Below, piece by piece: positions 52,522 through 62,280 of a stretch of DNA of 64,000 nucleotides (the first letter of the stretch is position 1; each line of letters opens with the position of its first letter). The stretch is from positions 1,116,001-1,180,000 of the forward strand of contig NZ_CH672390.1 of the NCBI RefSeq assembly GCF_000152865.1, read 5' to 3'. The notes below the pieces were generated by a model. That model had not been told where the DNA came from. It searched no databases and was given only the letters and a program-made list of their open reading frames with translations. Made by a program: the position numbers and the translations under genes. This DNA comes from Erythrobacter sp. NAP1 (lineage in GTDB: Bacteria > Pseudomonadota > Alphaproteobacteria > Sphingomonadales > Sphingomonadaceae).

Positions 52522-55323
52522 TTGAGCGACGAAACCGACATTATCGACCCTGCATCCCCTGCCCCCGCAGACGGATATGACCGCATCGACATCGTCGATG
52601 AAATGAAGACCAGCTATCTCGATTACGCGATGAGCGTGATCGTCAGCCGCGCGCTTCCCGATGTGCGCGACGGCTTGAAACCGGTTCACCGCCGCATCCT
52701 TTATGCGTCCAAGCTTGGCAATTTTGTCGCCGGACGGCCTTACGTGAAGAGCGCGAAGATCGTCGGCGACGTGATGGGTGATTTTCACCCTCACGGCGAC
52801 GGCGCAATCTACGATGCGCTCGCTCGCTTGACGCAGCCATGGTCGATGCGTGTGCCGCTGGTCGACGGTCAGGGGAACTTCGGCTCTCCCGATCCCGATC
52901 CGCCCGCCTCGATGCGCTACACAGAGGCGCGGCTTGCGCGTGTGTCGGACACGCTGCTCGACGACCTCGATAAGGACACTGTCGATTTCGTCGACAATTA
53001 CGATGGCCGAAAGCAAGAGCCTTCGGTGCTCCCAGCGCGCTTCCCCAACCTGCTGGTCAACGGCGCAGGGGGTATCGCTGTCGGCATGGCTACCAATGTG
53101 CCCCCGCACAATCTGGGCGAAGTGATTGACGGTTGCCTGGCCTTCATGGAAAACCCGGCGATCACGTCGGAAGAGCTGATTGAATACATCCCCGGACCCG
53201 ACTTCCCCACCGCTCCGCTGATCCTCGGCACGAGCGGCGCGAAAGCTGCTTACACGACCGGGCGCGGTTCAATCCTGATGCGTTGCCGTCACGAGATCGA
53301 GCCGCTGCGCGGCGACCGCGAAAGCATCGTCTTCACCTCGATCCCATACCAAGTCGGCCGTGCTGGCCTGGTCGAGAAGATCGCTGAGGCCGCCAAGGAC
53401 AAGCGGATCGAAGGCATTTCCGACATCCGCGACGAGAGCAACCGCGACGGCACGCGCATCGTCATCGACCTTAAGCGTGATGCCACCGCCGAAGTCGTGC
53501 TCAATCAGATCTGGCGGCACACGCCAGCGCAATCGGGGTTCCCGGCCAACATGCTCGCCATTCGTGGCGGACGGCCCGAAACGCTCATGCTGCGTGACTT
53601 CATCCAGGCCTTCATCTCCTTCCGCGAAGAAGTCATCACGCGCCGCACCAAATTCGAGCTCAACAAGGCCCGTGAACGCGCGCACATCTTGCTCGGCCTC
53701 GTGGTCGCGGTGTCGAACCTCGACGAAGTGGTCGCGATCATTCGCGGCGCACCCAACCCGGCCACCGCTCGTGAGCGCCTGCTCACCAAGGAATGGCCGA
53801 TCGGCGACATCGCCCAGTATATCCGACTGGTCGAAGCGATCGAGCCGAGCGCGGATCAGGAGGGCGGCACCTACCGGCTTTCGACCCGCCAGGTGAAAGC
53901 CATTCTCGACCTGCGCCTCCACCGTCTTACCGCGTTGGGCCGCGATGAGATTGGTGATGAGCTGAAGGAGCTCGCCGAGAAGATCGAGGAATTCCTCGCC
54001 ATCCTCGCCGACCGCGTGAAGCTTTACGAGGTCATGCGCGAGGAGCTCGAAGAAATTCGCGCGACCTATGCGACGCCGCGTATTTCGGAAATCGCACCCG
54101 CATGGGACGGCCTCGACGACGAAGACCTGATTGAGCGCGACGACATGGTCGTGACGGTTACGCTCGACGGCTACATCAAGCGCACCCCGCTCTCGACCTT
54201 CCGCGCGCAAAATCGCGGCGGCAAGGGCCGCGCAGGGATGAGTACGAAGGACGAGGACGCCATCGCCGAGATGTTCGTCACCTCGACGCACAATCCGGTG
54301 CTGTTCTTCTCGACCGCTGGTAAAGTCTATCGCCTGAAGGTCTGGAAGCTGCCCGAAGGTGGCCCGACAACGCGCGGTCGTCCGATCATCAACCTGCTGC
54401 CCGCTCTCGACACGGATGAAACGATCCGGACCGTACTGCCTCTACCTGAGGACGAGGATGAATGGGGCGCGCTTTCGGTCGTGTTTGCCACGGCCAAGGG
54501 CAATGTGCGTCGCAATTCAATGGACGCTTTCACCAACATTCCGTCAAACGGCAAGTTCGCGATGAAATTCGACGATGAGAGCGAAGACCGCCTGATCGGC
54601 GTTCGACTCGTTGCACCTAGCGACGATGTCATGCTCGCATCCAAGTCTGGCAAGGCGATACGCTTCGCGGCCGAGGACGTTCGTGAATTCACCTCCCGCA
54701 CTTCGACCGGAGTCCGCGGCATGAAACTCGCCGACGGAGACGAAGTCGTTTCGCTCTCTACCTTGGGCGCAACCGGCACCACCCCCGAAGAGCGCGAGCA
54801 ATACATCAAGTTTGCACCATGGAAGGGTGAGAAAGAGGGCGATCCAGACCTTACGCCTGAACGCTATGATGCGCTCAAGGAGAAGGAGCAGTTCATCCTC
54901 ACCGTTTGCGCCAATGGCTACGGCAAGGTTTCAAGCTCTTACGAATACCGCAAGACCGGACGCGGCGGTCAGGGCGTGGTCAACATCGACAATATCGACC
55001 GCAACGGCTCAGTCGTCGCGAGTTTCGTCGTCCAAACAGGCGAGCAGCTCATGCTCGTCACCGATCAGGCAAAACTAATCCGCATCGGGCTCGAATCCCT
55101 GCGAGTAATGGGTCGCAACACCGCCGGCGTTCGTCTGTTCACTGTCGGCAAGAACGAGCATGTTGTCAGCGCGGTCAAGATCGACGAGACCGAGGAACCC
55201 GAGAACGAGGCCGAGGAAGCCATTGTCGAGGAGATGGTCGAACGTCGCGGTGGGGGCGACGAGACCACGCCTGACACCACGGTCCATTCCGACGACAATC
55301 TAGGCGAAGACCCGCCCGAGTAA
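52522..55323 (+). CDS. gyrA: DNA gyrase subunit A
   Basis: A protein of 933 residues. The start must be the TTG at 52522: an in-frame TAG lies at 52504 and the conserved block starts by residue 27. The catalytic Tyr133 is in ASMRYTEARL. The quinolone region reads HPHGDGAIYDAL: Gly94 stands where E. coli has Ser83, and Asp98 where it has Asp87. The GyrA box appears as QNRGGKGRAG near residue 562. The C-terminal propeller has an inserted segment at about 747-791 (PEEREQYIKFAPW...), as in other alphaproteobacteria. An acidic tail ends it. Confidence 0.97.
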   Translation: MSDETDIIDPASPAPADGYDRIDIVDEMKTSYLDYAMSVIVSRALPDVRDGLKPVHRRILYASKLGNFVAGRPYVKSAKIVGDVMGDFHPHGDGAIYDALARLTQPWSMRVPLVDGQGNFGSPDPDPPASMRYTEARLARVSDTLLDDLDKDTVDFVDNYDGRKQEPSVLPARFPNLLVNGAGGIAVGMATNVPPHNLGEVIDGCLAFMENPAITSEELIEYIPGPDFPTAPLILGTSGAKAAYTTGRGSILMRCRHEIEPLRGDRESIVFTSIPYQVGRAGLVEKIAEAAKDKRIEGISDIRDESNRDGTRIVIDLKRDATAEVVLNQIWRHTPAQSGFPANMLAIRGGRPETLMLRDFIQAFISFREEVITRRTKFELNKARERAHILLGLVVAVSNLDEVVAIIRGAPNPATARERLLTKEWPIGDIAQYIRLVEAIEPSADQEGGTYRLSTRQVKAILDLRLHRLTALGRDEIGDELKELAEKIEEFLAILADRVKLYEVMREELEEIRATYATPRISEIAPAWDGLDDEDLIERDDMVVTVTLDGYIKRTPLSTFRAQNRGGKGRAGMSTKDEDAIAEMFVTSTHNPVLFFSTAGKVYRLKVWKLPEGGPTTRGRPIINLLPALDTDETIRTVLPLPEDEDEWGALSVVFATAKGNVRRNSMDAFTNIPSNGKFAMKFDDESEDRLIGVRLVAPSDDVMLASKSGKAIRFAAEDVREFTSRTSTGVRGMKLADGDEVVSLSTLGATGTTPEEREQYIKFAPWKGEKEGDPDLTPERYDALKEKEQFILTVCANGYGKVSSSYEYRKTGRGGQGVVNIDNIDRNGSVVASFVVQTGEQLMLVTDQAKLIRIGLESLRVMGRNTAGVRLFTVGKNEHVVSAVKIDETEEPENEAEEAIVEEMVERRGGGDETTPDTTVHSDDNLGEDPPE

Positions 55324-55395
55324 GCACCGCTGTGAAACTTGCCATACCCGACCTCTTCAGTATGTTTGGAAAACAGACTTTGGGAGAGGTCGGGA

Positions 55396-56226
55396 ATGCA
55401 TATCGAACCATCAGGTGCGGCCTGCGGGGCGCGGGTCAGCGGCATCGACTTGTCAGTCGCGCTAGAGGATGCGGACATTTCTGCCATTCGGTCTGCGTGG
55501 CTTGAGCACAAGGTTCTCGCATTTGCCGATCAGCAGATGGACGACGATGCGCTGGAGCGGTTCACCTTAGCAATGGGTGGGTTTGGCGAAGATCCGTTCT
55601 TCGATCCAATTGACGGTCACGAACACATTGCCGCGATCAAGCGCGAAGCGGACGAGACGTCGACACTCTTTGCCGAAAACTGGCACAGCGACTGGAGCTT
55701 TCTGCGCAAACCACCATCCGGCACTTGCTTGATGGCAGTCGAAATTCCTCCCATCGGAGGAGACACTCTTTTCTCGGATCAGGTTGCTGCATTCGCTGCG
55801 CTTCCTGACAAGCGCAAGGACGAGCTTCGCGCAATGACTGCGGTCCATTCGGCTAGCCGCGGCTACGCGCCCGATGGGTTGTATGGCGACAACGACAAGG
55901 GACGCTCAATGTCGATCCGCCCCGGCGAAGCTGCCCTCGCCCGGCAATCACACCCGCTCGTAAAACTGCACCCCGAAACTGGCGAAGAAGCGCTCTTCTG
56001 CTCGATCAGCTATACGGTAGGGATCGAGGGCATGGACGACATGGACGCCTTCCAACTCATCATAGAATTGCACCAGTGGTGCGAGCAGGACCGCTTCGTC
56101 TATCGCCACAAGTGGCAACCCGGCATGCTGGTCATCTGGGATAATCGAAGCGTCAATCACAAGGCGACCGGTGGCTACGAAGGCCACAGGCGCGAATTGC
56201 ACCGTTCAACAATTGCCGCAGTCTAG
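55396..56226 (+). CDS. TauD/TfdA family 2-oxoglutarate dioxygenase
   Basis: A protein of 276 residues. The iron ligands are His97 and Asp99 in ENWHSDWSF and the distal His255 in SVNHKATGGY; the following Arg-rich block HRRELHR binds 2-oxoglutarate. The start MHIEPSGAACGARVSGIDLS is family-typical. It oxidises some small organic compound such as taurine or an alkyl ester; the substrate is unknown. The ATG at 55396 is chosen because this is the family N-terminus; GGGA precedes it. It follows gyrA by 72 bases and is convergent with the YhhN gene. Confidence 0.88.
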   Translation: MHIEPSGAACGARVSGIDLSVALEDADISAIRSAWLEHKVLAFADQQMDDDALERFTLAMGGFGEDPFFDPIDGHEHIAAIKREADETSTLFAENWHSDWSFLRKPPSGTCLMAVEIPPIGGDTLFSDQVAAFAALPDKRKDELRAMTAVHSASRGYAPDGLYGDNDKGRSMSIRPGEAALARQSHPLVKLHPETGEEALFCSISYTVGIEGMDDMDAFQLIIELHQWCEQDRFVYRHKWQPGMLVIWDNRSVNHKATGGYEGHRRELHRSTIAAV

Positions 56227-56231
56227 GCGCT

Positions 56232-56882
56232 CTATCTGACGGGATGCTCGCCGCGCAGGGTCTGCACGACCCCAGTTGCGATCATCAGTTGGCCTGCGAA
56301 ATAGAGCGGCCAGATAAGCGTATCGGGCAACGGGGCCAGGTTGAATGCGCCTTCGCGGCTGAAGATCAGCCAATCGCTCAACACGAAAAGCACAGCGCCA
56401 AGACCCACGCGATAACGAGGGAAACGGCTCATCCAAGCGCTTGCTGCCATCACGCCAAGGATCGCTGCGTAAGCCGCGATATCTGCTCTCGAGCTCAGCA
56501 GATAGGAGACGGCTGGAACGCCGATCAGCAATGCGATTGCGAGCAGGCGCTGACTCGGTGCCGTCTGATCACGGCGGTTTCGCAGGTAAAGAACAGTCGC
56601 AGCCAGATGTGATGCCGCAAACAGCGCCCCACCAATTTCGAACCACAATTCCAGGGCCATATCAGCCGCTGCGGAAAGGACGAGGGTAATGGTAAGGATC
56701 GTCCCGTCCAGGCCTGGCGCGCGGCGCCACGCGTAGATAGCGAGGAACCCGACCGCCGAACCTTTCAGAAGTATCAACCAGATACCGCCGATCGGGTTGT
56801 TCCAGAGGAAGTAGTAAGCCAGCGCCGCGATCACGCCTACAAGCAGCCAGGGACGATGGTTCACCAATGCGCGCTTCGACAT
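56232..56882 (-). CDS. YhhN/TMEM86 family membrane protein, putative lysoplasmalogenase
   Basis: A membrane protein of 216 residues with about eight hydrophobic segments. The pattern KGSAVGFLAIYAWRRAP and LSAAADMALELWFEIGGALFAASHL has the conserved acidic/His residues of the YhhN/TMEM86 family. Some members hydrolyse lysoplasmalogen, others are of unknown role. The ATG at 56882 has GGAAGGGAG upstream. It is divergent from trmFO by 64 bases and convergent with the dioxygenase. Confidence 0.83.
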   Translation of the reverse strand: MSKRALVNHRPWLLVGVIAALAYYFLWNNPIGGIWLILLKGSAVGFLAIYAWRRAPGLDGTILTITLVLSAAADMALELWFEIGGALFAASHLAATVLYLRNRRDQTAPSQRLLAIALLIGVPAVSYLLSSRADIAAYAAILGVMAASAWMSRFPRYRVGLGAVLFVLSDWLIFSREGAFNLAPLPDTLIWPLYFAGQLMIATGVVQTLRGEHPVR

Positions 56883-56946
56883 CGTGTGCTCCCTTCCCCC
56901 TTTGCGGCCTTGAAGGTGAGCTAGCACAGGGCTACCTCGCGTGACC

Positions 56947-58332
56947 ATGACCAAGACCACTTCGAATTATGATGTCCACATTATCGGCGGCGGGCTCGCC
57001 GGGAGCGAGGCCGCGTGGCAGCTTGCTCGCCGCGGCGTAAAAGTGCGCCTGTCCGAAATGCGCGGCAGCGGGGAGATGACCCCTGCACACCAGACCGATG
57101 GCCTGGCTGAGCTGGTATGCTCAAATTCCTTCCGCTCGGACGATGATACCAAGAACGCTGTCGGGCTGCTCCACCACGAAATGCGTGAGCTCGACTCCAT
57201 CGTCATGCGCGCCGGTGAATTCGCTCGTGTTCCTGCTGGGAGCGCAATGGCAGTGGACCGCGATGTGTTCAGCGCCGAGGTTGAGAAAACACTCAGCGAG
57301 CACCCGAATGTCGAAATCGTGCGCGAGCGCGTCGACACTTTGCCCGACGCGGGGCTGACGATTGTCGCCACCGGTCCTCTAACCGCGCAGTCGCTTGCAC
57401 AAAGCATCGTGGGAGCAACCGGCGAAGAACGCCTTGCCTTCTTCGACGCGATCGCACCGATCGTCCACCGCGACAGCATCGACATGTCGAAATGCTGGAT
57501 CCAGTCTCGCTGGAACAAGCGGACCGAGGCATCGAATGAAGATGGCGATTACATCAACTGCCCGATGACGAAAGAGCAGTACCTCGCCTTTCACAAGGGC
57601 TTGGTCGAAGGTGAAAAGACCGAGTTCAAAGAATGGGAAAAGGACACCCCCTATTTCGACGGCTGTATGCCAATCGAAGTCATGGCCGCTCGCGGGGTCG
57701 AAACCTTACGCTATGGTCCAATGAAAGGTGTCGGGCTCGATAACCCTTACGATACTACGGAAGAGCATCCGCAGGGCCGTTGGCCATACGCGGTGGTCCA
57801 GCTGCGTCAGGACAACAAGCTTGGCACGCTGTGGAACATGGTCGGCTTTCAGACCAAGCTCAAATATGGCGCACAGGTTGAACTGTTCCGCACCATTCCG
57901 GGTCTTGAGAATGCCGAATTTGCGCGGCTTGGCGGGCTTCATCGGAACACTTTCCTGAACTCACCTCGGGTTTTGGATCGTCAACTGCGCCTTCGCGCTG
58001 CACCGCATATCCGGTTCGCCGGGCAGGTCACTGGCTGCGAGGGGTATGTTGAAAGCGCGGCTATTGGTCTTGTCTCGGGAATGATGACGGCAGCCGAACT
58101 GTCTGGCCGTGATTGGCGCCCATTGCCCCCTTCGACCGCGCTGGGGGCGCTTCTCAGCCACATTACTGGCGATGCAGATGCAGACACATTCCAGCCAATG
58201 AATGTCAATTTCGGCCTCTTCCCGCCTCTTCACGAGGTCAAGAAGAAGCAGAGGAAGGAAGCGTACACCTCACGCGCCAAGGTCGACCTGCGCGAATGGC
58301 TAGATGCGAGCGAAGAAGCCGTTCCAGCCTAG
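56947..58332 (+). CDS. trmFO: Folate-dependent tRNA m5U54 methyltransferase TrmFO
   Basis: A flavoprotein of 461 residues. The FAD fold is [20 protein letters not shown]; the conserved block [11 protein letters not shown] and [36 protein letters not shown] follow, with catalytic Cys candidates. The end [10 protein letters not shown] is typical. It makes ribothymidine at tRNA position 54 using methylene-THF. The start is ATG 56947 or GTG 56941; the former is taken. It overlaps the EF-hand gene by 4 bases at the other end. Confidence 0.95.
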   Translation: MTKTTSNYDVHIIGGGLAGSEAAWQLARRGVKVRLSEMRGSGEMTPAHQTDGLAELVCSNSFRSDDDTKNAVGLLHHEMRELDSIVMRAGEFARVPAGSAMAVDRDVFSAEVEKTLSEHPNVEIVRERVDTLPDAGLTIVATGPLTAQSLAQSIVGATGEERLAFFDAIAPIVHRDSIDMSKCWIQSRWNKRTEASNEDGDYINCPMTKEQYLAFHKGLVEGEKTEFKEWEKDTPYFDGCMPIEVMAARGVETLRYGPMKGVGLDNPYDTTEEHPQGRWPYAVVQLRQDNKLGTLWNMVGFQTKLKYGAQVELFRTIPGLENAEFARLGGLHRNTFLNSPRVLDRQLRLRAAPHIRFAGQVTGCEGYVESAAIGLVSGMMTAAELSGRDWRPLPPSTALGALLSHITGDADADTFQPMNVNFGLFPPLHEVKKKQRKEAYTSRAKVDLREWLDASEEAVPA

Positions 58333-58796
58333 CAATTGCACGACGCTCTTCGCGGTCTGCGCCGAGGAGCGGAGGTTGCGAATTCGGCCTGCGTGAGTTC
58401 CAGGTCTTTGTTCTCGTCCATCTTCTCAAACCGCTCGGACGTCGTCACGGCCCATTCCTCGAAAGTGAGCAGGTTATTGCCGTCGACATCGAGCGCGCGA
58501 AATGCATCGCTGCGACTTGAGAGCATTTCCTGCCGCGTAATGATCCGATCACGGTTTCGGTCGTAACGGAAAAAGCGCCTCTCTTCGCGGGTGAGTTCGC
58601 TCGCTTCGGGAGGTGCGGGACCAACCATGTCGCCCGGATCGCTTTCGGGTAGCTCGTTCGGATCTATCTCTACGAGCTCCTCAGGCTCCGGCGGAGGCGG
58701 CGCATAAAGCTCAACTTGGGCACGGCCCTGCCACCAGAACACCCCGACCCCTGCAAGGATCAGCCCGACGAAAACCCCGATTACTGTCTGACGCAT
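58329..58796 (-). CDS. Membrane-anchored EF-hand protein
   Basis: A protein of 155 residues. An N-terminal hydrophobic anchor (4-20) is followed by a Pro/Glu linker. Three calcium loops are seen: [24 protein letters not shown] and [12 protein letters not shown]. It is probably a periplasmic calcium-binding protein with the anchor at the inner membrane. The end [14 protein letters not shown] overlaps the trmFO stop by 4 bases. The ATG at 58796 has GGGAAA upstream. Role unknown. Confidence 0.8.
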   Translation of the reverse strand: MRQTVIGVFVGLILAGVGVFWWQGRAQVELYAPPPPEPEELVEIDPNELPESDPGDMVGPAPPEASELTREERRFFRYDRNRDRIITRQEMLSSRSDAFRALDVDGNNLLTFEEWAVTTSERFEKMDENKDLELTQAEFATSAPRRRPRRASCNC

Positions 58797-58842
58797 GTCA
58801 TTTCCCGCGACCCATAAGTGTCGGGAGGATAACACATATTCA

Positions 58843-59502
58843 TCACCCGAGCATAGCAGCTCTTATGGCGGTGAGCGCAGCGCCTCGACCTTCCATGAGT
58901 GGGCGTCCACCCTTGCGAACCGAACGTTCTGCCAAGGCTGAAAGGATACGTAGCCCTTTTAGCGATCTGGGATAGCTCGCACGATCCCGCAATTGCGCAG
59001 TTGCTTGCTGAAGCAGGATCTCCCGCTCTTCCGAACTGCTGATGTTCACCGCCGCATCTGCCAATGCCCAGCGGATCATGCCCCGCCCCACCGCGTGCGA
59101 TTGTTCGGCGTTGGAGCTTACCATCTCTGCAAGGGCCTCGGCAGGCCGTGCGCGATTGGTCGCAAATTCCAGCGCTGCCGCAGCGTCAAGATTTTCTGCG
59201 AGCATGATCTCCCAAGCATCGACAAGAGCGGACAGGGCAGCTTCATGCCCGGCCCAGTGATCGCCAATCCCATCCAAAACAGCATCACCTTGCGGACGCT
59301 CTTCGAAAGGTTTGGCCAGCATATCACGCCACCAGGCTAGCCGCATTTGTCCGAGCATGGGCTCATTCGTGGCCGCTACAATGCGGGCAAGGCGCGCATC
59401 TAGTTCAAGAAACACGGTTAACGGTCGGCGCATCGCTGCCGCGGTATAAGCGATCGCAAGCTGCGCTTCATCTGGCAGGTTTTCGGTCGATGGAGAGGTC
59501 AT
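58843..59502 (-). CDS. Squalene/phytoene synthase-fold protein (NDUFAF6-like)
   Basis: A protein of 219 residues. The core block LGQMRLAWWRDML and the segment LRDRASYPRSLKGLRIL match the short squalene/phytoene synthase-like family, related to the mitochondrial complex I factor NDUFAF6. The substrate-binding DxxxD motif of true synthases is not seen. It may therefore be non-enzymatic. The ATG at 59502 is taken; a TTG at 59541 is an alternative start. It lies 46 bases before the EF-hand gene on the same strand. Confidence 0.75.
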   Translation of the reverse strand: MTSPSTENLPDEAQLAIAYTAAAMRRPLTVFLELDARLARIVAATNEPMLGQMRLAWWRDMLAKPFEERPQGDAVLDGIGDHWAGHEAALSALVDAWEIMLAENLDAAAALEFATNRARPAEALAEMVSSNAEQSHAVGRGMIRWALADAAVNISSSEEREILLQQATAQLRDRASYPRSLKGLRILSALAERSVRKGGRPLMEGRGAALTAIRAAMLG

Positions 59503-59719
59503 TTGCGGCGCTGCTAGGCGCAGTTTTTCGAGGATTGTCAAGCACCGGGAACCACCCGCCCGCGGTCACCGATATGGGTTAAACCTCCGCACGAGAATTA
59601 GGGCTTCGTTTACCACGCCGCTTTGGAAATCGATTACCACCAATGCGCTAAACCTTCGGGAAGATATCAGAAATCCCGCACTATTCCCGTGCTCGATTGA
59701 CCTGAAGGACGCGCAACCT

Positions 59720-61684
59720 ATGGGCCAGTATACACAAACCCACCCCACCCTCTTCCGCCGGTTGGCGAAAGATGTCACGGCGAATACGATCGTTATATCA
59801 GCGGCTTCGCTGGTGCCATTGATGGCAATGGTCGGTGGCGGCGTCGATGCTAGCCGCTACTACATGGCGGAAACGCGACTCCAGGCTGCATGTGATGCCG
59901 GTGCGCTCGCCGCGCGCCGTTCCATGGCCGATGACAACTTCAGCCGCGCCGACAGGATCACCGGCGAGAAATTCTTCGATGAGAACTATCCCGACGGTAC
60001 GTTCGGCCTCGAAGACCTTGAACGCAGCTTCACAGCCACTCAATCAGGGCAAGTGAACGGCGAAGCCTCGGGAACTTTGCCGACTGCGATCATGGCTCCC
60101 TTTGGGTACGATGAGTTTTCACTCTCGGTGACATGCGAGGCGGACGTCAACATCTCGAACACCGACGTGTTGTTCGTGGTCGACGTTACCGGTTCGATGA
60201 ATTGTGCTCCCGACAACCCCGGCGGCGGTAGCTGCGGCAACACCGAAGATCCAGGCGCAAAGATCAAAGGCCTGCGTAGTGCAGTGCTGAAGTTCTACGA
60301 TACGGTCGAAACTTCGACCTCGCCGAGCGCTCAGGTTCGCTATGGTATGGTGCCCTATGCGTCGAACGTGAATGTCGGCGCTGCACTGATGGCTACCGAA
60401 CCGGCTTGGATGGCGCAGACTCACACCTATCAGTCGCGCGAAGCCAACTTCGAGACGACGGCTGAATGGGGCAACGAACGCGTCGAGATCGTGCGCTTCG
60501 AAGATTACGATTACGACGACGAGGAATATCTCGGCGTCATCATCGATGGTACTCAGTATGGACTGAGTTCGTCTCAGTGTGCCGCATTGCAGCCCGACGA
60601 CATCGAATTCGACGTGCGAAGCGACCTTGGTACACACGAAGGCCAAAGCGGTCAGTCGGTCAACGGCGACGAGCGGCGTACCCGCTACCGCGACGGTAAT
60701 GAAATCCTCTGGCGCCTTCGGGGTGGTCGCGGATACCGTTCTTCGGACGGTCGCTGCCGCTATGGCTGGTTGGTCTATGAATCGCGCGGCGACGTGTTCT
60801 TCGACATCGTTGAGGAAAGGACCGGCGAATCCGAGACGTTCCAGAACTGGACCTACAAGCCCGTCACCTACAACCTTGCATCGCTCTACGATGACAACGT
60901 GATCAGCCTTCCGATTGGAAGCAATGGAAGCAACACCAACGTCACCTGGGATGGTTGCATCGAAGAGGCCAACACCGTGGCCACCGACACCTTCGATCCG
61001 TTCCCCCAGGACGCACACGATCTCAAGATCAACCTGACGCCTTCCAACGTGAACGAGTACTGGAAGCCGGTTCTTCGCAACGCCACCTGGAAGCGTGAAG
61101 ACAGCAGCGGGAATGTGCTCGGCCACATCACACAGACGGGCAACGAAAACCGTCCCGGATACAGCTGCCCAGCAGCAGCCTTCAAACTGACCGACATTTC
61201 TCGGACTGATCTGGAGACTTACGTCGACGGGCTCACACCGCGCAGCAATACCTATCATGACTTCGGCATGATCTGGGGTGCACGTTTCATCTCGCCCAAC
61301 GGGATCTTCGCTGCTTCGAACGCAACGGCTCCGAACGGCGATGCGATCTCGCGTCACATTGTCTTCATGACCGACGGTCTGCTTGTGCCGAACCAGGAAA
61401 TCTACTCGATGTACGGCATCGAGTGGTGGGATCGCCGCATCACGAACGATGGCTCTGGCGGCCAGGCTCGCGATCGTCACGCGACGCGTTTCCAGGTTGC
61501 CTGCCGCGCTGCTCGCCAAGAGAACATCTCGGTCTGGGTGATCGCCTTTGGTACCACCCTCACCCAGAACCTGATCGACTGCGCAACGCCGGGCCGTGCC
61601 TTCCAGGCCAATGACACGGCAGCGCTCGAAACCCGCTTTGAACAGATCGCGCAGGAAATCGCTGCACTGAGGCTCACCCAATGA
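59720..61684 (+). CDS. TadG-like pilus-assembly protein with von Willebrand factor A domain
   Basis: A protein of 654 residues. Residues about 22-40 form the TadE/TadG N-terminal membrane helix (NTIVISAASLVPLMAMVGGG), followed by ASRYYMAETRLQAACDAGALAARR. The VWA domain has the MIDAS DVTGSM (155-160), and another Asp in FMTDG near the end. Large linkers lie in between. It probably sits in the cell envelope. It is followed by two TadE-like genes with overlaps, but no tad ATPase or flp pilin gene is in this window. Confidence 0.85.
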   Translation: MGQYTQTHPTLFRRLAKDVTANTIVISAASLVPLMAMVGGGVDASRYYMAETRLQAACDAGALAARRSMADDNFSRADRITGEKFFDENYPDGTFGLEDLERSFTATQSGQVNGEASGTLPTAIMAPFGYDEFSLSVTCEADVNISNTDVLFVVDVTGSMNCAPDNPGGGSCGNTEDPGAKIKGLRSAVLKFYDTVETSTSPSAQVRYGMVPYASNVNVGAALMATEPAWMAQTHTYQSREANFETTAEWGNERVEIVRFEDYDYDDEEYLGVIIDGTQYGLSSSQCAALQPDDIEFDVRSDLGTHEGQSGQSVNGDERRTRYRDGNEILWRLRGGRGYRSSDGRCRYGWLVYESRGDVFFDIVEERTGESETFQNWTYKPVTYNLASLYDDNVISLPIGSNGSNTNVTWDGCIEEANTVATDTFDPFPQDAHDLKINLTPSNVNEYWKPVLRNATWKREDSSGNVLGHITQTGNENRPGYSCPAAAFKLTDISRTDLETYVDGLTPRSNTYHDFGMIWGARFISPNGIFAASNATAPNGDAISRHIVFMTDGLLVPNQEIYSMYGIEWWDRRITNDGSGGQARDRHATRFQVACRAARQENISVWVIAFGTTLTQNLIDCATPGRAFQANDTAALETRFEQIAQEIAALRLTQ

Positions 61685-62280
61685 TCCGCAGCAAATTCAC
61701 ACGACACCTGCGTGATGATCAGACAGGTGCGACGCTGACCGAGTTCGGGCTCGTCGCACCGATCCTGATCCTCATGATCATGGGTATCTTCGACCTCGCG
61801 CATACGCAGTACACGACGTCGCTCGTTAACGGAGCGCTTCAGAAAGCAGGCCGAGACCTGACGCTCGAGACGGCAGGCAGCCAGGAGAGCACGATTGACG
61901 GCTATGTGATCTCCCAGATCAGCAACGTTGTACCTTCGACCGCCACGATCGAACTCAACAAGCTGTCGCACTTCGACTTCGAAGATATCGGTGAAGAAGA
62001 AGAGTACGACGACATCAACCTCAACGGCGTTTGCGACAACAACGAGGTCTTCATCGATGCGAACCGCAACGGTCAGTGGGATGCTGATCGCGGTGAGGAA
62101 GGTATCGGCGGCGCCCGCGATGCAGTTCTTTACACTGCCATTGTGACCTATCCGCGCGTCTTTCCGATGTATGGCCTCGCTGGCCTCTCGCAGGAAGTGC
62201 AGGTCACCGCCTCCACCGTGCTGCGCAACCAGCCCTACGACCAACAAGACACCAGTGTAGAATCCGGGAATTGCCTGTGA
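61681..62280 (+). CDS. TadE-like pilus-assembly protein with calcium-loop-like insert
   Basis: A protein of 199 residues. The TadE N-terminus is GATLTEFGLVAPILILMIMGIFDLAHTQYTT, a single membrane helix with the conserved Glu. Residues about 110-141 form an acidic Asn/Asp-rich insert (DINLNGVCDNNE and DANRNGQWDADRGEEG) like EF-hand or type-3 repeats, which bind calcium in other proteins. The start overlaps the TadG stop by 4 bases, and its stop shares a base with the following ATG. The calcium role is inferred. Confidence 0.82.
   Translation: MIRSKFTRHLRDDQTGATLTEFGLVAPILILMIMGIFDLAHTQYTTSLVNGALQKAGRDLTLETAGSQESTIDGYVISQISNVVPSTATIELNKLSHFDFEDIGEEEEYDDINLNGVCDNNEVFIDANRNGQWDADRGEEGIGGARDAVLYTAIVTYPRVFPMYGLAGLSQEVQVTASTVLRNQPYDQQDTSVESGNCL

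Noticed and set aside
53269..54291. Open frame (340 codons) opposite gyrA
   Set aside because: Antisense shadow of gyrA.
60119..61681. Long open frame (520 codons) opposite the TadG gene
   Set aside because: Antisense shadow; no domain or ribosome site.
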